Shown here: piece by piece, positions 37,161-51,055 of the stretch
Layout of the letters: each line of letters begins with the position of its first letter
How positions within the stretch are numbered: the stretch's first letter is position 1
Assembly: GCA_023362775.1 (NCBI GenBank)
Contig: JALMGJ010000005.1
Coordinates: 82,067,921 to 82,131,920, forward strand
Direction of reading: 5' to 3'
DNA from: Charina bottae
Taxonomy: Eukaryota > Chordata > Lepidosauria > Squamata > Charinaidae
Length of the DNA stretch: 64,000 nucleotides
Translations under genes and position numbers: made by a program
Notes under the pieces: model-generated
The model's input: the letters and a program-made list of their open reading frames with translations, nothing else
Told to the model about the DNA's origin: nothing
The model's database searches: none

Positions 37161-39056
37161 TTGGACGTCTAATAATTACAACTAAGTGGCAAATATTAGT
37201 GGGGTTCTGTGACCCATACCTCAAGACTTTCAGGGGGTTCACACAGATCTGGAGTATCAGGTTTTGTTCTCTGGGTTTATGGCTTACCATGCCATGCGAA
37301 ACAACCAGTTTTGGCATACTCAGTCCATAATAGTTGGTGATCGCAGCCATTGAAGATTTTGCTGACAGTGTTGGTTCACTGCTGTCTCTTTAATTCCACA
37401 GCCTTGAGGGCAACTGTGAGTTCCCACGTAGCAGTGGGAGTTCTTAGTTCTGCAGGGCTTCTGCAGTGTGCCAATCTGGCAGGAGAGTCCGCCTTGAAGT
37501 GCCACCCTGAGGTGTGAGCAACCTCACTCACAAATTTGGGGAAAAAAGTGTAAAAGCAATTTATTCAAGGGATTACAGCTGTTTAAGAGGGCCAGGCTAG
37601 TCTCCATATGTGATAAATGATAGCTGTGTGCTAATCGTATTAAAGAGGACCTTATACATTTTTCATTCTTATTCAATTTCAGTTGCCAATTTTGCTGAAG
37701 AAACTGCACAATGAGATTTTTTAATGTACAAAATAAAAGGAAGATTCAGCAGAATTTCTTTCTGTTACTAGAATGAAGCCCATCTGCGTTCCCTGCCAGG
37801 TTTTCTGATAGAAGTCGCCAGTCTTAATGAAGAGTGGTGATTGGTGGAGAAAGTGGGGCTTTGGTAAAATTGTGTATGTTCAAGAGTAAAAGTAGAAAAA
37901 AACACATCACCCGAAGAAGGAAGAGGATAAGTGAGCAAACAAAAATAGCTCCATGCTATTACTCAAAGTTTTGTTGTCAAAATACCATCTACAACAGAGT
38001 GCAAAAAGTGTGTTTCAGAAGCCTCATCAGCCACCAACTTCTTTTTGGTGGCCCTTAGCACACGCCCCCTCCCATGTAACCCTAGACAATGCCATGCAAA
38101 TCCTGATCCAGCCCTCAGACCAATGGAAGCTGAAGCGGCTTAATCTAGGAATTCTTGCCCAGATGAACACGGGGAATTAGAGTAGGAGAAGTCAAGGCCC
38201 ACCCTCAGCTCTGAAAGGAATCCAGCTTGCTTTATGTCAGTCCAGAGTCAGCCCAGCCTGACCTGTTTGCATTCCGGAATTAGCATCAGAAAGAACAATA
38301 TAACTATATCTATCCCCCCTTCAATTATCTCACATAAAAAATATAAATAAACTTCAGTAATGTTTATTTTTAAAATAAACAGGATTAAATTTGCAGGCAT
38401 GTCTGAACCAAGGAAGGGGAGGAAACATGCCAGATTTGCTATATTGGGTATTTTTTTAAACAAACATAACTTGCTCTATTTTTCACCAGCACGAAACAAA
38501 ATTTAAAGAAAGCATATGACTATTAAATTTTCTAGTTTCATAGAAACTGGTGCAGGAGTTCTAAAACTACACTCCTTTAAATTCTTCAGTTATAAAAAAG
38601 TGCTTATAACATTTTTGTTTTTAGAATAATATGATTAAACACAGAAAGAAAGGGAAAGTGGGAAATATCGTTGGGAAAGTTCAGGCCAATTAAGCTAATG
38701 CAGTTTTATGCAAATGGAAGACAATGAAAAGGAATAAGATTATCTCTTCTGGAATGAAGCAGAGCTGATTGGCAAGGATTGAAGGTTGGGAGAAGATGTA
38801 CTAAAATATGATATCATTCACCCTTTCCTTAAAAAAATATATAATAGTAAGTAAGCTGTCTAAGTAGCTAAGATAGCCACAAAAGTTTTCTTCTTTCTAT
38901 GGATGGGTGAGAGGAAACATAAAGTAACAAAGAAGTTTGTGAAGGTCTCTTTATGCTGTTCCCATCATCTTGTCCCTAAAATCCTCAAGAGGGACACGGC
39001 AGTGGATCTTCACTGGCAGAAGATAAGTAGATGGCCATGGCACAGGAGAAAAAAAC
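37161..39056. other. Intronic stretch without recognised features
   Basis: Ordinary AT-rich sequence with a few short open frames and no recognised repeat. Confidence 0.45.
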
Positions 39057-39190
39057 AGGTATCACAGCGGGTAAGACACCAGGCTTGTCAATTGCAAGTT
39101 TGGAGGTTCGAGACCCTACCCCACGTGACGGAGTGAGCTCCCGCACTCGCCCCAGCTCTTGCCAACCTAGCAATTTGAAAGCATGCAAAT
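39057..39190 (+). mobile_element. tRNA-derived SINE (CTTTAC-tail family), truncated
   Basis: The copy runs from cacagcgggtaagacacc through the B-box-like ggttcgagaccc and gagtgagctcccgcactcgc to caatttgaaagcatgcaaat, then stops. The second half and tail are missing. Confidence 0.8.
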
Positions 39191-39594
39191 CACAGTCCAT
39201 TTCATCAGATGAACTAAATATAGTTCAAAAGAAGTGTTGTATAGATCCAGCTATTGGTGTCCAGGGTAGGGGTACGAAAGGGAAGGGGAATGATAAAAGG
39301 AGAAACAAGAGACAGATAAAATAATGGCCATTAACAAAGTTGTACTTAAGTGTGGCACAGATATCCTTGCTTTGCTGAGTTGGTTAACATACTGTATAAA
39401 AAATAAGAAACTTTGTTCTCTGCTTAATCAATGAAAAAATATGTTAAATCTTCTGATAAATTTCAACTCAGCTGTTTTACATGAAATCACACTCCTTTTC
39501 TCAAGGAAAGTCAGTTTGAGATCAGAGACAGAGAGTTGAAATGTTTCGTGACTGTGGTCAGAGATTTTTAAATCTGGATTCCTGCACCCACCAG

Positions 39595-39655
39595 GGGTTC
39601 AATTTGATGGCCCTGCATGGACCCTTAAAACTCTAGGATTCTATGATTCTAGGTT
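39595..39655 (+). mobile_element. CR1-like LINE 3' end
   Basis: The sequence ends in aggattctatgattctagg, the octamer-like repeat that terminates CR1 elements. Only the last tens of bases are recognisable. Confidence 0.6.
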
Positions 39656-40445
39656 ATGTCCATTTATTCTTGGCCAGTTTATATAACATGGACTGTAGCA
39701 GAGCATTGCAGACAGATTTGTCACTCTGGAAGATAAGCAAGTACAGGCTCCTCTGATACTGCAGGTGACCCGTTGTTAAGACTTGTGATGGTGTTGCCAG
39801 ACTAGATATGGAGGCAGAATAAGCATTTTGGATCATCACAAGATATATTAGGTTCCATGTGCCACTGTGGCTTGGTCACATCTTGTTAGTTAGCAGTTGT
39901 TTGAGGATAGGTGGCTGCCTGCAAACAAGGCCTGTGAAAAAGAAGTATTTTTATCCAAGATGGGCTGTGGATCATTGAATATTAGTTAGGAAATCTAGGT
40001 GACAACAGATGGTGTTTTACTGTTTATTCTTTCAGGTCTGTCTTGTAGGAGATTATTGCTGGAACCCAGGTCAGCCTCAAGGATCTCCTTTTTTAACTTC
40101 ATTGGGTGGGTATTGTAGTTTGAGAAATGCCTGATTTTAAACATTTTGTGTTCTCTCTCTGTTAAATAGATCTTAACTGACGTGTCATAAGTTTTGGCTG
40201 TAAATTTTGTGGTGTGTTCTGGATAGAACTGTACTAAATATAAGTACATTTAGTAATGTGTTGGTTTCCTATACAAGGTATAGTTAATTTCCCAGTAGAA
40301 TTCCATAAGTTAACCTGTTGTATGGATTGGTCAAGACTCAGTTATGTTGGGGTGAAAGTTACTGAAGTCCTGATGGAACATAGCTAGGATGCTTCATCCC
40401 AAAGTCCCAATAATAACGTTGTTATCAATGTTATCAATGTTATCA

Positions 40446-40762
40446 AGGGGTGCAATGGCTCAGCGGGTAAGATGCCAGGCTTGTCGATCGGAAGATCGCA
40501 AGTTCGGAGGTTCGAATCCCTAGCCCTGCGTGACGGAGTAAGCTCCTGCACTAGCCCCAGCTCTTGCCAACCTAACAATTCGAAAGCATGCAAATGCAAG
40601 TACTGTAGATGAATAGGTACCACTTCGGTGGGAAGGTAACATGCTGGCCACATGACAGTGGAAGCGTCTTCGGACAACGCTGACTCGTCGGCTAACAAAC
40701 GGAGATGAGCACTGGCCCCTACAGTCGGACACGACTGTGCGGGGGAAACCTTTACCTTTTAC
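40446..40762 (+). mobile_element. tRNA-derived SINE (CTTTAC-tail family), near full length
   Basis: A-box-like tggctcagcgg, B-box-like ggttcgaatcc, gagtaagctcctgcactagc, ccacatgacagtggaagc, cagtcggacacgac and a tail acctttaccttttacc. Very close in sequence to the copy at 31863, including the shared gatcggaagatcgcaag segment, so the two belong to one subfamily. Confidence 0.87.
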
Positions 40763-43190
40763 CTATCAATGAATCTCAACTATAGAAGAGGTTTGGGTGA
40801 AAGAGAAAGCATTACTCCAAGCAATCAAGAGACTGGTATATTAAAATGCTGTGTAAATATTGTCTTATTAGTTTGTAAATACATGTTTTTTCCCAGAAGT
40901 AAATTAAATATAAGACAGCATGAAGTGCCAGAACTTGGTGGATAAATACTCTATAGCATCATCAGGAATGACACTTTGATTGTCCATCATCCCACCAAAT
41001 TATAAACCTGAAAAAGCAAACTAAATACATCACAGAAGCTATAGATTTCTGGACTAGAGGTTTTTTTTTTTCATTACCATCATTCACTAGAGTTGGCTGT
41101 TATCTGACTAAGTGTGTCAACATGGCATTCTTCAAACAGCAGGCCACATAAATATACAAACATACATAAGTAAAAAGGTATACAGTTTGCAATCAGTACC
41201 CCTACATTTTTTTTGCAACATGTTTGGGCCAAATTATTAATGATACCTGTGACTGATTGATAGGATTTATATGCTGTCTTTCAAAATAATATTTCCCAAG
41301 GTAGCATTATAACAATATATTATAGAAAAAGAGGCTTACAACTCTTTAAACATACATGATTTTTCAATATGGTTTCTCACCCAAATGGAAACAGTGGTGT
41401 GTACTTTAAAGATAAAATAGTTGTATTGTAGTTACTTGAATATGATGATGAAATTATGAACTAAGATTATCCTAGCTGTAGACATAAGAAAGGCAAATTC
41501 GCCCTTAATATTGACAGAATTACAACATTTGATATTATTTAATAGCTGAGAAACCTGAGACTCCCTGCTAAATTAATATTGAAGTTAAGAATTACAAAAT
41601 AATATTGATAGGGTCAATGCAGATGTAACATCTAAATATTGAAATGCAGTCACAGTTATTTACAATTAATAGAAGGAAGAAACGAAAAAAGCAAGCATAT
41701 TTTTAGTACACGGGGTAGTACATATTTCAGCAAAATTCCAGAACAATAGTTGAAAAATAGCAAGCATTTCATTACTAAGATGTCTTTTTTTTTGCCGGTT
41801 GCTTAGAACATTACCTCAACATGTAAGAAATTCAGTGTGGATTATCAGATGCCATATCAAACAGGAGAGATTAGTTTTATATTAAGTTTAAATATCATGT
41901 GTTCGCCTGTAAAGCGTGCTGCCATCCTTATTCTTATCACCTTCCCCAAATCTCTAGGAAATAAAGTGTTCTGGTTGCCACTGAGCTGAAGAAGTGGCTA
42001 AGGGAGAAGGTGATGGTTCAAGGCAACCTAATTTGGTTCTATTTATTTACAAGTTTAATACAAAGTTTATATTTGACCAATCACTGGGGATGGGGGCGGG
42101 GAGGAATGGAACAACTGCGGTGGTCTTCACACGTTCTTCCTCTATTCAAGAGATTGGTTTTACTTTACTGCTTGCTTGCTATTTATAAAATCTAAACAAA
42201 CCTAATAAATTTAGACTTGCTTCAAATTTATTAGACCTATTAGAGTACATAGGTTTATTTCTTCACTAAATATTCTAAGAAAGGACTATAGAAATGGGTG
42301 AGATCAGAGCATTGTATATTAATGGTAGATCTGGTCCCTTTAAAAAATATTTCATTAAAAGAGTATGCCTGTGCAATACCTTTGTGAGGGACTTTTAAGA
42401 AAGAGAAAACGCTGTTATTAGAACTGGATATAAAATAGTTAAATCCCAAGGGGTGGATAGGATGCTTTCTTAAAAATTTATTTTTGTCCATGTTGAATAT
42501 AATTTAGGCCTTGACATACAGTCTTTGCAGCCAGCTCACAGAACAAATCTGTTCCAAGCCCTCCGTCCCATTCGGGATGGCGACAGTCTATGGCTAGTTC
42601 CTCAAAGCTGCCAATTCATTTAATTTCCCTAGTTGCTCATCATTTCTCTTGCCATGGGACAGTCATCTGGGGGTTAAGAATAAATATTGCTGTATGAAAC
42701 ACAAACAGTTCACCAGTACAATAAATACTGCCAAGTATCTAAGGGTTTGTCTTTATGTCCCCCTAGCTGTAGCCAAAAAATGCCCTTGTTTTAATATGTT
42801 ATGTCCTCATGATAATGCCTTTGTCTCAACATTTGGCTGCTCTAGTTTTAAAACAATTGTTTTCCCTCTTCTCCCCACACAATTTTTGTGGTGGACCCAG
42901 TCTACAGTGTTTCATTGATGATGAGACTAATGATATAGTCAGGGACTGGGATCTGCCCAGCCCCTGTTGGCCAGTTGAGGCTGCTTTAAACATGTCTTCT
43001 CCCATCCAGTCACTGAATACTGCCTTACATGGCCATTTTGGTATGGCCTGCAAGAGAATGGACACCTGGCTTCCACAGAAGCAGCTACCCATTGAAATGT
43101 CTGGTCAATCCTTGCTAAATTGCTTGACAGGATCCTTATATACTGCAATGAGTGCACCACTCTTTTGGAACAGTACTAGATCTGTTTTTT
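40763..43190. other. Intronic stretch without recognised features
   Basis: AT-rich up to about 42500, then mixed composition. The open frame at 42809-43192 has no recognised domain and no splice context; I do not call it a gene. Confidence 0.4.
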
Positions 43191-43860
43191 AAACATGAGC
43201 TTAACATTCTTTAGAAGGAGTGTTAGACCTGTGTTTAAAAAATGGGACTAGCACTCTCTTGAGAAGGCACTAATGCCAAGCTGCACAGGAGGTCCATTTA
43301 AAGCAGAAGAGAACCTGATTACGACAGTTCTGTGCCGCTGCTTCTATTACCGATGACTGCATTTTAGGTTTTCCACTGCTTTGGCTGACAGAGGGTTCAG
43401 ATGTCCGTACCATTTCTGGTTATTATTTGAGGGATGCTACTCCATGGGCAACTTCCATGTGCTGCTAGCCATGGCTGCTCACAGCCAGCAGTGCCATTCT
43501 TTTGCAGCACTAGTCGAGGACAGAATTCACTCATTATTGATCCCATCACCCCCACAACCTCTTCCACACCTATTAGCTTGACTAACAGGTCACAGGCATG
43601 GAGGAGGGGTGCTGGGTGAAGCAGGAGAGGATGCTCCTGATGTTCCTCACAACCTTTTCTCTGCACTTCTGATCTTTCAATTGGGCTATTTCTGAACATG
43701 GTCTAGCTCTCTTTTGAAAGAGTGTGAAATCCGTGTCCAAAGAGTCCACTGACAGGTCCCGGGCATCGAAGAGGGTCACAGGATGAAATGGGAGAGAACT
43801 CTTTTCTTTGCAGTGATGATCTCTTAGTTTGGCAACTTGACAGGTAGCTAAACCACACAA
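43130..43860. repeat. Unclassified old repeat with diverged internal duplication
   Basis: Blocks around 43577-43690 and 43748-43843 resemble each other (actaacaggtcacaggcatg / cactgacaggtcccgggcat and following text), with a period near 170 bp. Motifs such as tagcactctcttgagaagg (43250) and tctagctctcttttgaaag (43703) look like ctagcactttttgaaaag at 54507. Family unknown. Confidence 0.4.
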
Positions 43861-44359
43861 CTTAACCCTGCCATATATTAGGAAGAGTGACTAGTATTTT
43901 TTCCCCCTACTGGTAGGACATGCTCCGTGAGGGGGAAATGAAGCCAGGGAAATTCACTAAATGCTTTCCTTTACTTGTCCCACTTTAAAGAATAGGACGC
44001 TCATGAGCCTCATTACTGAGGCAGAACAGGGTTTGGCCATCAAGACAACAAACTTAATCGTAGCATACTTTTCTGGCAGCTCCAGTTCTAGTGAATTGCT
44101 CTTTAACATGCTGTGTGGCTGCACCCTAAGATGTTATGATCTCCCCACCAGGGATTGATGTTTCTGAGAGATCCGTTAGCCAAAGCAGATTGCAACCCTG
44201 TCCCCCTCTGACCAGGCAGCTTTAGCCCTAGTCAAAGTGCTTCTACCTCACTTCATCCTCCTTGCCAGTCAGAGTTTCGGAAAGTTCTACAGATCTTTGG
44301 CAGCACTCAAAAGCTAGTTGTTTTTTCCTTGACTTGCTCTAGCACAAGGTACCTATTCT

Positions 44360-47300
44360 CCTACACCAGAATACAGATATGTACAGTAGATCTGCTGATA
44401 TTTATATATTCTCACTTGTTATTGTGCAGATTCAGAAAAACCTCTTTTTTATATTCTTATATTATTTTTATATTCTTATGATAAGCAATTTCAAAATGTG
44501 CACACATGAAAAACAGCATACAGTATTTAAAATAAACCTATCAATTCCCTTGATTTTAGCTGAAATGAATGGCTGGCATGCAGGATCAGGGCTTGGCCCC
44601 TCCATCCTGTAAAGATTGTCAGGTTGGGATGACCTCAGCTGCATGGCAGGCCCAGCTGTCATGACTGCAGAAGCAGAAGGGAAGAGGAATCACCTTTCTC
44701 TTGCTTCCAAGTCAGGAGGCAGCCCCCTTTAAAAACTCTAATAGGAATCAGCTGATTCTGAAAAAATGCAGGGGGGAGTACTGAATGTGTGAAGTGGGTG
44801 GTTTATGAAGGAATTCCCCTTCCTCTTCCAAATGCTTGTTTCTCCAAGACCTCATGCTTGGTGTTCAGTGAGTATTGATTCAGTCTGCAAGCAATTTTAA
44901 TATTTCTTCAGGGACTTTCCAGCAACAGCACAAGTCATTAATTCATCCTCCCAAATTGCTTATTCAATAGCATGAACATGGCTCCTGAATAAAGTCTCAG
45001 AATTTATATGACTCGTACAAGTCAGGAGGTCAAGCAACTGTTATGGAGTGAAGTTAAAAATCCAAATAAAATATTGACACTTTTTGGAAGAGTGGGAGGA
45101 GGAGATGGAAGGAAGCAAAGGTATTTAAAACAGGGGCTTGCCACCATGCTTCCAGGATAACAAAAGAAAAGAGATGCAAGACAAGTTAGGGTTTGAAAAA
45201 TCAATGGGCTATCTGGATTATTCACTTTCAACCTTCTGCACAGACACAGAAAGAGAGATTTACCTTTTGATGATTATTTGGCTAAGAAAATACAGGCCTG
45301 GTCCCTTGAGATGTGCTTGCTTCACACAGTTTGCTAGGCTAAAATAGCATTAACTACTTTATGACTCAGTATATTGTACAAACCCAGCATGGCTGTTTAG
45401 TCTGTGGTTCAAAGTGTTGTGTGAATCTGAGTGATTGAGTTAACCCAATAAATCATGGTTCAGTGATACCTTAGTTTATATGCTGGGTGAAGACATCCAC
45501 AGTATAGACATAAGTGCAGTGCTGTGATATAACACTGGAATTAACTCAGAATTAATACATGCGTACAAATCTTTCTCAGCAAATAGGTGTTGGGATAACA
45601 TTTTGAAGAACATCTGCTAATGAAAGGGACAAGCTTCTCTATGTTAGAGTAGCTTTTTACTCAATCTCTGTGGCCCGAGGATGTTTCTACACTGGTTGTT
45701 AGGGACTTTTCTCCAACACAAGTTGGTCCCAAATCTTCTAGATGTATCTGGAAAACAAAGGATATAGAAAATGGAGTACATTTGTGTAAACCCATATGCG
45801 GTGGGGTAGATATATAAAGAATAGGAAAAGCAAGGGGACAGGGCTAGTAAATTGGATCACAACTCATCATTAGCAGCATGCACTGACAACACACTTGTTT
45901 TACTAGGAACACAAAACACACATGCCATCATTTAAGAAACAGGCCCTCACTTAGTTCCAGGAAGGGTTGAAAACATACCTTGAGAATTAAAAATGCTTCT
46001 ACAATGATTTTCAATAAAAATATACTATTAGCTTTCTGTTTCAAACTGTATTGTTATGAATTACATTGTACTTTGGTTTCCATCTTGACATGTATTCTTT
46101 CTATGTAAGCTAATATTTGATTTTGTCAGTTATCATAAAGTATACAGGCCTCAGTAGTGACTAATTGTTCATAGCTCTGCACTGTATTAACTAATTGATT
46201 TGAATGTGTGAATGGGGTTAAAAAATTAAAGAAAAGGCATTGTATTATCTGACTTTATAAAGTGGCATGGAAAAAACTCAGGAAGGAAATGTGCACATAA
46301 AGGCTTCAGTGTTAATATGTACTATATTTTGCTGATTGATTTATCAATTTAAAACATATAGTGTTGGATGGCGTACAAAAATCTGTTAAAATAGCCATAA
46401 AACAGTTATTAAAAGAGTTAACAACAGAAATATAGAGACAACATTCAAAGGCTTAAATAGATCAATCTGTTTTAAGCCCCCTCCTAAATCTGGAGAGGCT
46501 TGCTGCTTTGTGAGCTTCACCACTGAAAAAAGAGGAGGGACACTTTGGGAGGAGGTAACCATGCAGGCAATTTTATTTACGTAACCCAGAATGAATAAAA
46601 AATGAGGGCTGGGTCATCTGTCTGATCACCTGAAAGAATAGTCTTGAATGGTTCTCTGTGAATATGATCAGGGAGGAAATCTAATATTGCTTCTCCTATG
46701 CTGATTGATGCGGCATAGACCTTATGATTATCCCTTGTAGTTAGACTCACCCCTGGACATTCACCATAGTTACTCAAGCCATGTGTTCCTGCATTTCATC
46801 ACTCACAAAGGCTTCATATACCACAATGTGTTACAGACTGGGGTATGGGATAGGGGAACTGGAGGAGCACAATACTGATTGCCCAGATAACTTGGTATTC
46901 TGAGCCAAATGGCCAGGTTCAAGAAAACATCTTCCAAAGCTTCCTCCAATATAGCAAGGCCCATCAATTCCTGGGGTCAGAGCTTTCTAATTTGGTCTTC
47001 GCTCTTGCTGTAGGCAATATGCTGCAGCAGTCCAAATCTCATCAGTTAATGGTCTGTCCATGGATAGCTTATAAAATAATTTTTGTGAAGCCCATAGAAG
47101 CCCATAAATTATGAATCACTCTTGCTCAAGTGGCCTTAGTCTGAATGTTGGAATCTTCCAAGACCTTGGGGTCTTCAACATCACTTGCAAGACCACTCAT
47201 GCCAGCTGTTAGGGACTCTGCCAGTCATTGACGTGACTAGAACTTTGGCACAGTCCAGCCTTCAACCTGCCTGTTTAAAATGAGCCACATACAGGTTCTA

Positions 47301-49740
47301 AGTAGGGTGTCTGGGAAGAGAGTTGTCATTCTTATGGATTAATGAAATAACTCCTCCCCAGCCAGTAGGCTGACAGTAAATGGATCCAAACAAGTGTACA
47401 CCCCTGCCTGACATATCCTTAGCTCAGCTACAGAAGCTCACTGCGTGACTTAGGGTCAGTCATCAGTGTCTGTAATACACACCAAGTCACTCCTTGATGT
47501 GTTGTATTGTGAATGGTGTTTATGATATAATACAGTGTTCAACATTAAGTAGCATTAAGACTTGTGTTAACTTGACCTGGCCCCCCAGACTACCCCTACT
47601 GTAGAGGAGGCAGGGAACTGTTATACCTGAAGGGGTCTCCTTCCTTTAAAATATTTTCTTGTATCCTTTCTACCATATTTCCCTCTCCCCTACAATAGTG
47701 GCATAGGGTTACTGATGCCGCATTTCCAGGCCCCAAACTTCTTCTCTTCAAGCCAAAACAATGTAGCACAAGTAGAGAAGGAGAACAAACAAACCAAGCA
47801 ACAACTAAGAAACACAAGATAGGGAAGCCACTACCCCATATCTCATTAATTCATTACAAACTTTACAACCCCATCCCAACTCCTCACTGCCCCTAGATGC
47901 TTATTACCCACCCAGATGTACAAAGGCAGGTTGCAGCCATAACACTGTCAGGGCTCTCACACCAGCTCCATTCCTCCATTCTAGAAGCTCTATCTGGAGG
48001 GTAGAGAAAACATGATCTCATCTGCTATCCAGGCTGTCTCCATGGATAGTCCTCTTGTTTGCCCAATGCTCCCAGTCAAAAACCCCAGCAAAAGAGCGAG
48101 GAGACCCAACAGCAGTGGCAGGCTTCCTATATAATCTGTAGTCCTGGAAGAGCCAACGCTGGGTAGGTAGAGAATGAATTGCTCTCAAGGCAGGCTGCTT
48201 TGCAGAAATTCCTTAATCCTGCATTCACAGCAATGGCAGTGGAGGCTTTAGTGTTCACTGCCTTATTTGCTTCCCATCAGCAGGGGTGTCTGCAAAGGGT
48301 GGTCAAAAAGAGTCAAGATGGTGGCCACAGTGGTGTGATTGAAGCTCCGCCTGTTTTTTATGTGCATTGCGTACCCTGCAAACATCCATGCCCTTAAGTA
48401 ACGATTGTGTCTAAAATGTTATATCTATTTCTCTCTCTCTCCTAGTCTTGGTGCCTTCCTTCAAATCAAATCTTCTAGTCAATATTACAAATATTAACTA
48501 CCAATATTACAATATTACCAATATAAATATTAATTACCAATATTACAAATAGTAAGAGTTACAAAATGCAGAGACATTTTGACATATTAGCACAAAAAGT
48601 GAGTAGTAGGAAATAGAAGACTACCAGTCTACCTTTCTGAACTTCTTTCTTTCTGAACTTTCTGAAGTTCTAATACAGACCTTCAGCCAAGCACCATGTA
48701 GAAAGAGAGAAAAACAAAATAATATTTTAATCCCAAACTCCCTTATGTATGTTAGTTGGTGATGAATTCTGCTTCTTGTCATGGTCAGAGTCCTGGGTAG
48801 AAAAAAGGTGGCATACATAAAATTTGACTGGTCATCCAGGAAAAAAAAATAAGACATCATTAGACTGTTGTGTGAATGTCTGTAAAAAACAGAATAATAA
48901 AACATGGCCCAGTGATATGACTGATCCATTGCTTTGAGCCCATTCAGCTGCTTTCCCAACACCACATATTGGCTTCAGTCTGGGATTCCATAGTCAGAAG
49001 CTTTTGTCTGGGCAATGCCCTAGCCTGCTCATGATTCAAGGTCACAGCCCTTCAGGGTGGAATTGTAGTCGAACCCTTTATCCCCAATCCCAAGAGGACT
49101 GATTGTTGTCAACTAAAGTTACAGGGGCCAATGTTTGTGGGTGAAAAGTTAGCTTTAACCAGAATGTAGAGATAAGCTATGCCTTCATTTTAAACTTGGT
49201 TATATGCATCTCATCACAGACAGCGAAATTAGATACACCTGCAGCAGTCTCCTCAAATTTTTAGATTAAATGGCATCATGTGTAAAAACTGATGCCATAC
49301 ATTGGCTGAACATGATGGCGTGATTTACAAAACATGCTAGTGGGGGTGGGGAGAGGAAAGGAAGCTTTCTGAATATACTGTATGGAAAGTCTCTGTCTAG
49401 TATTAAGTTTCATAGTCAGATCAGTTTGAACAGAACTATTTTTCTCCCAAGGGGCATGAGTTTCTCAAAGCTGTACTGGTTAGCTCAAAAGCTTTAATGC
49501 AAATGGATTTGCTAAACATGCTGCACTAGGCTAAAACAAGGTTTGTTAATATCGGGTTCAATTTGCTGTCATCCATCCTTCTAGTCCATGGAAGAGGACA
49601 GGAAAGGGAAAGAACAATATTGCAGGTCAGCGATGGCTATGCAAGTGGTATCAATAGGAGAGATTTGATTTGTGAGTTAACTAGATGATGGACTGCTAGC
49701 ATGATTGTTAAAAACGTGTTTGACCAAATATGGTGAGCTT
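44360..49740. other. Intronic stretch without recognised genes
   Basis: Over 5 kb of mixed AT-rich sequence. A LINE-tail-like patch may lie at 46325-46540. Short ATTAC/CAATATT direct repeats occur at 48480-48550. Otherwise I recognise nothing. Confidence 0.4.
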
Positions 49741-49829
49741 GACTGGAGGAGGAGTTGCACTATATGTTAAAAATACCCACTTCTGTTGAGAAAACAAAAT
49801 GAATGAACTGGGCAATTCTGTAAAGAGCA

Positions 49830-50183
49830 TCTGCATTAAAACCAGTGGAAGAAAAAGTGGAGGTCCTAAACCAGTGTCTGGGAGCTATCAGGGTGGGGAG
49901 AAACGGACTAAATCCTAATAAAATGCTGCTGTTCATCCATAAATACTTTGGCTTCCTTGACATATTGGTTCTAGTTCTCTGGATGGGATTACACTCCCCC
50001 CCGAAGAAGCAGGTCTGTCTTGCTAGAATTGAAGCTGGTAGAAGCTGTAGCCAAAGGGATTTCCCTAGCTTCAGTGGATGTACAAATTATGCTCTTACCT
50101 GGCCCAGGAGGCATGGGTGGCAGTGACTTATTACTGCAACCCACTCTTGATGGGGCTGCCTTTGAAGATGACTCAGAAACTAT
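49830..50183 (+). mobile_element. L2-like LINE fragment (reverse transcriptase C-terminal part)
   Basis: With frameshifts, the + strand reads VEVLNQCLGAIRVGRNGLNP, then an NK..LL block, a gap, and YCNPLLMGLPLKMTQKL. These match the NxCLxAV...LNPxKTEVLL and DYCNALYMGLPLK blocks of L2-type reverse transcriptases. The copy is decayed and non-functional. Confidence 0.65.
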
Positions 50184-51055
50184 AGTTGATATAAACTTCA
50201 ATATATTTATGACTTGGACAAACATGGGTAGGGAATGCCTATCAGATTTTCAGATAACATAAAATTGGTTGGGATAGCTAATTCCATAGAAGATCAAATA
50301 AAATTCAGAATGAACTTGGGATATGAGATAAATGGGCAGAAAGTAATGGGATGTAATTTAATAGATACAAGTATAAAGTTCATTCAGAAAATAGATACAG
50401 AATTAAAGACACCTGGGTTGGTAAGAGTACTAGTGAAAAAGATTTTGAAATAGCAATTGATTGCAAATTGAGTATGAGCCAATGATGTGATGTACCTACA
50501 AAAAAGTTAAATATAATTTTGGCCTGGATCAACAGAAATATATTTTACAAATCATGAAAAGTCTAGTTCCACTTTAGCCTGATTTGCTCAGATCCCATTT
50601 TAAGTACTAAGTCCAGTTCTGGGGACCACACTTTAAGAAGAATTCAGATACTGGAACAGATTCAGAGAAGACAATCAAGGGACAAGAAACTAAGCAGGAT
50701 TGAATGAGCTGGGACATAGATGACTGGGGAGGATAAGTTAGTACCCTTCAAATACCAGAAAGGATGTCACATAAAAGGACAAGACCTGTTCCCTCTTGTC
50801 CAGAGTGCAAGACACAGAATATGATTTGAGTTACAGGAAAGCAAATTCTAATTCAATGTTAGAAAAAACTTCCTAATGGTAAGAGCAGTTTGACAATGGA
50901 ATTTGTTACCCAGAAAGTTGGTGGGCTTCCATTTATTGGATGTGTGCAAGTAGAGGCTAGACAGCTATCTATTGGAATGCTTTCATTTGGATTACTCTGT
51001 TGGACGTTTAGTTGGTCTAAATGGTCCCTTTTAACTTCAGCTTTCTCTGAACCCA
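50184..51055 (+). mobile_element. CR1-like LINE fragment
   Basis: Decayed reading frames show SDNIKLVGIANSIED, then a LSMSQ.CD..TKKLN.ILAWINR block and GDHTLRRIQILEQIQRRQ. These follow the order DDTKLGG, LNMSQQCD...AILGCINRG and LLERVQRRATK in CR1 reverse transcriptases. The 3' UTR follows (ggatgtgtgcaagtagaggc...tggtcccttttaacttc). It sits between two L2-like pieces. Confidence 0.65.

Noticed and set aside
42809..43192. 127-codon open frame in intron 3
   Set aside because: No domain, no initiation or splice context, and composition like the surrounding repeat-like sequence.
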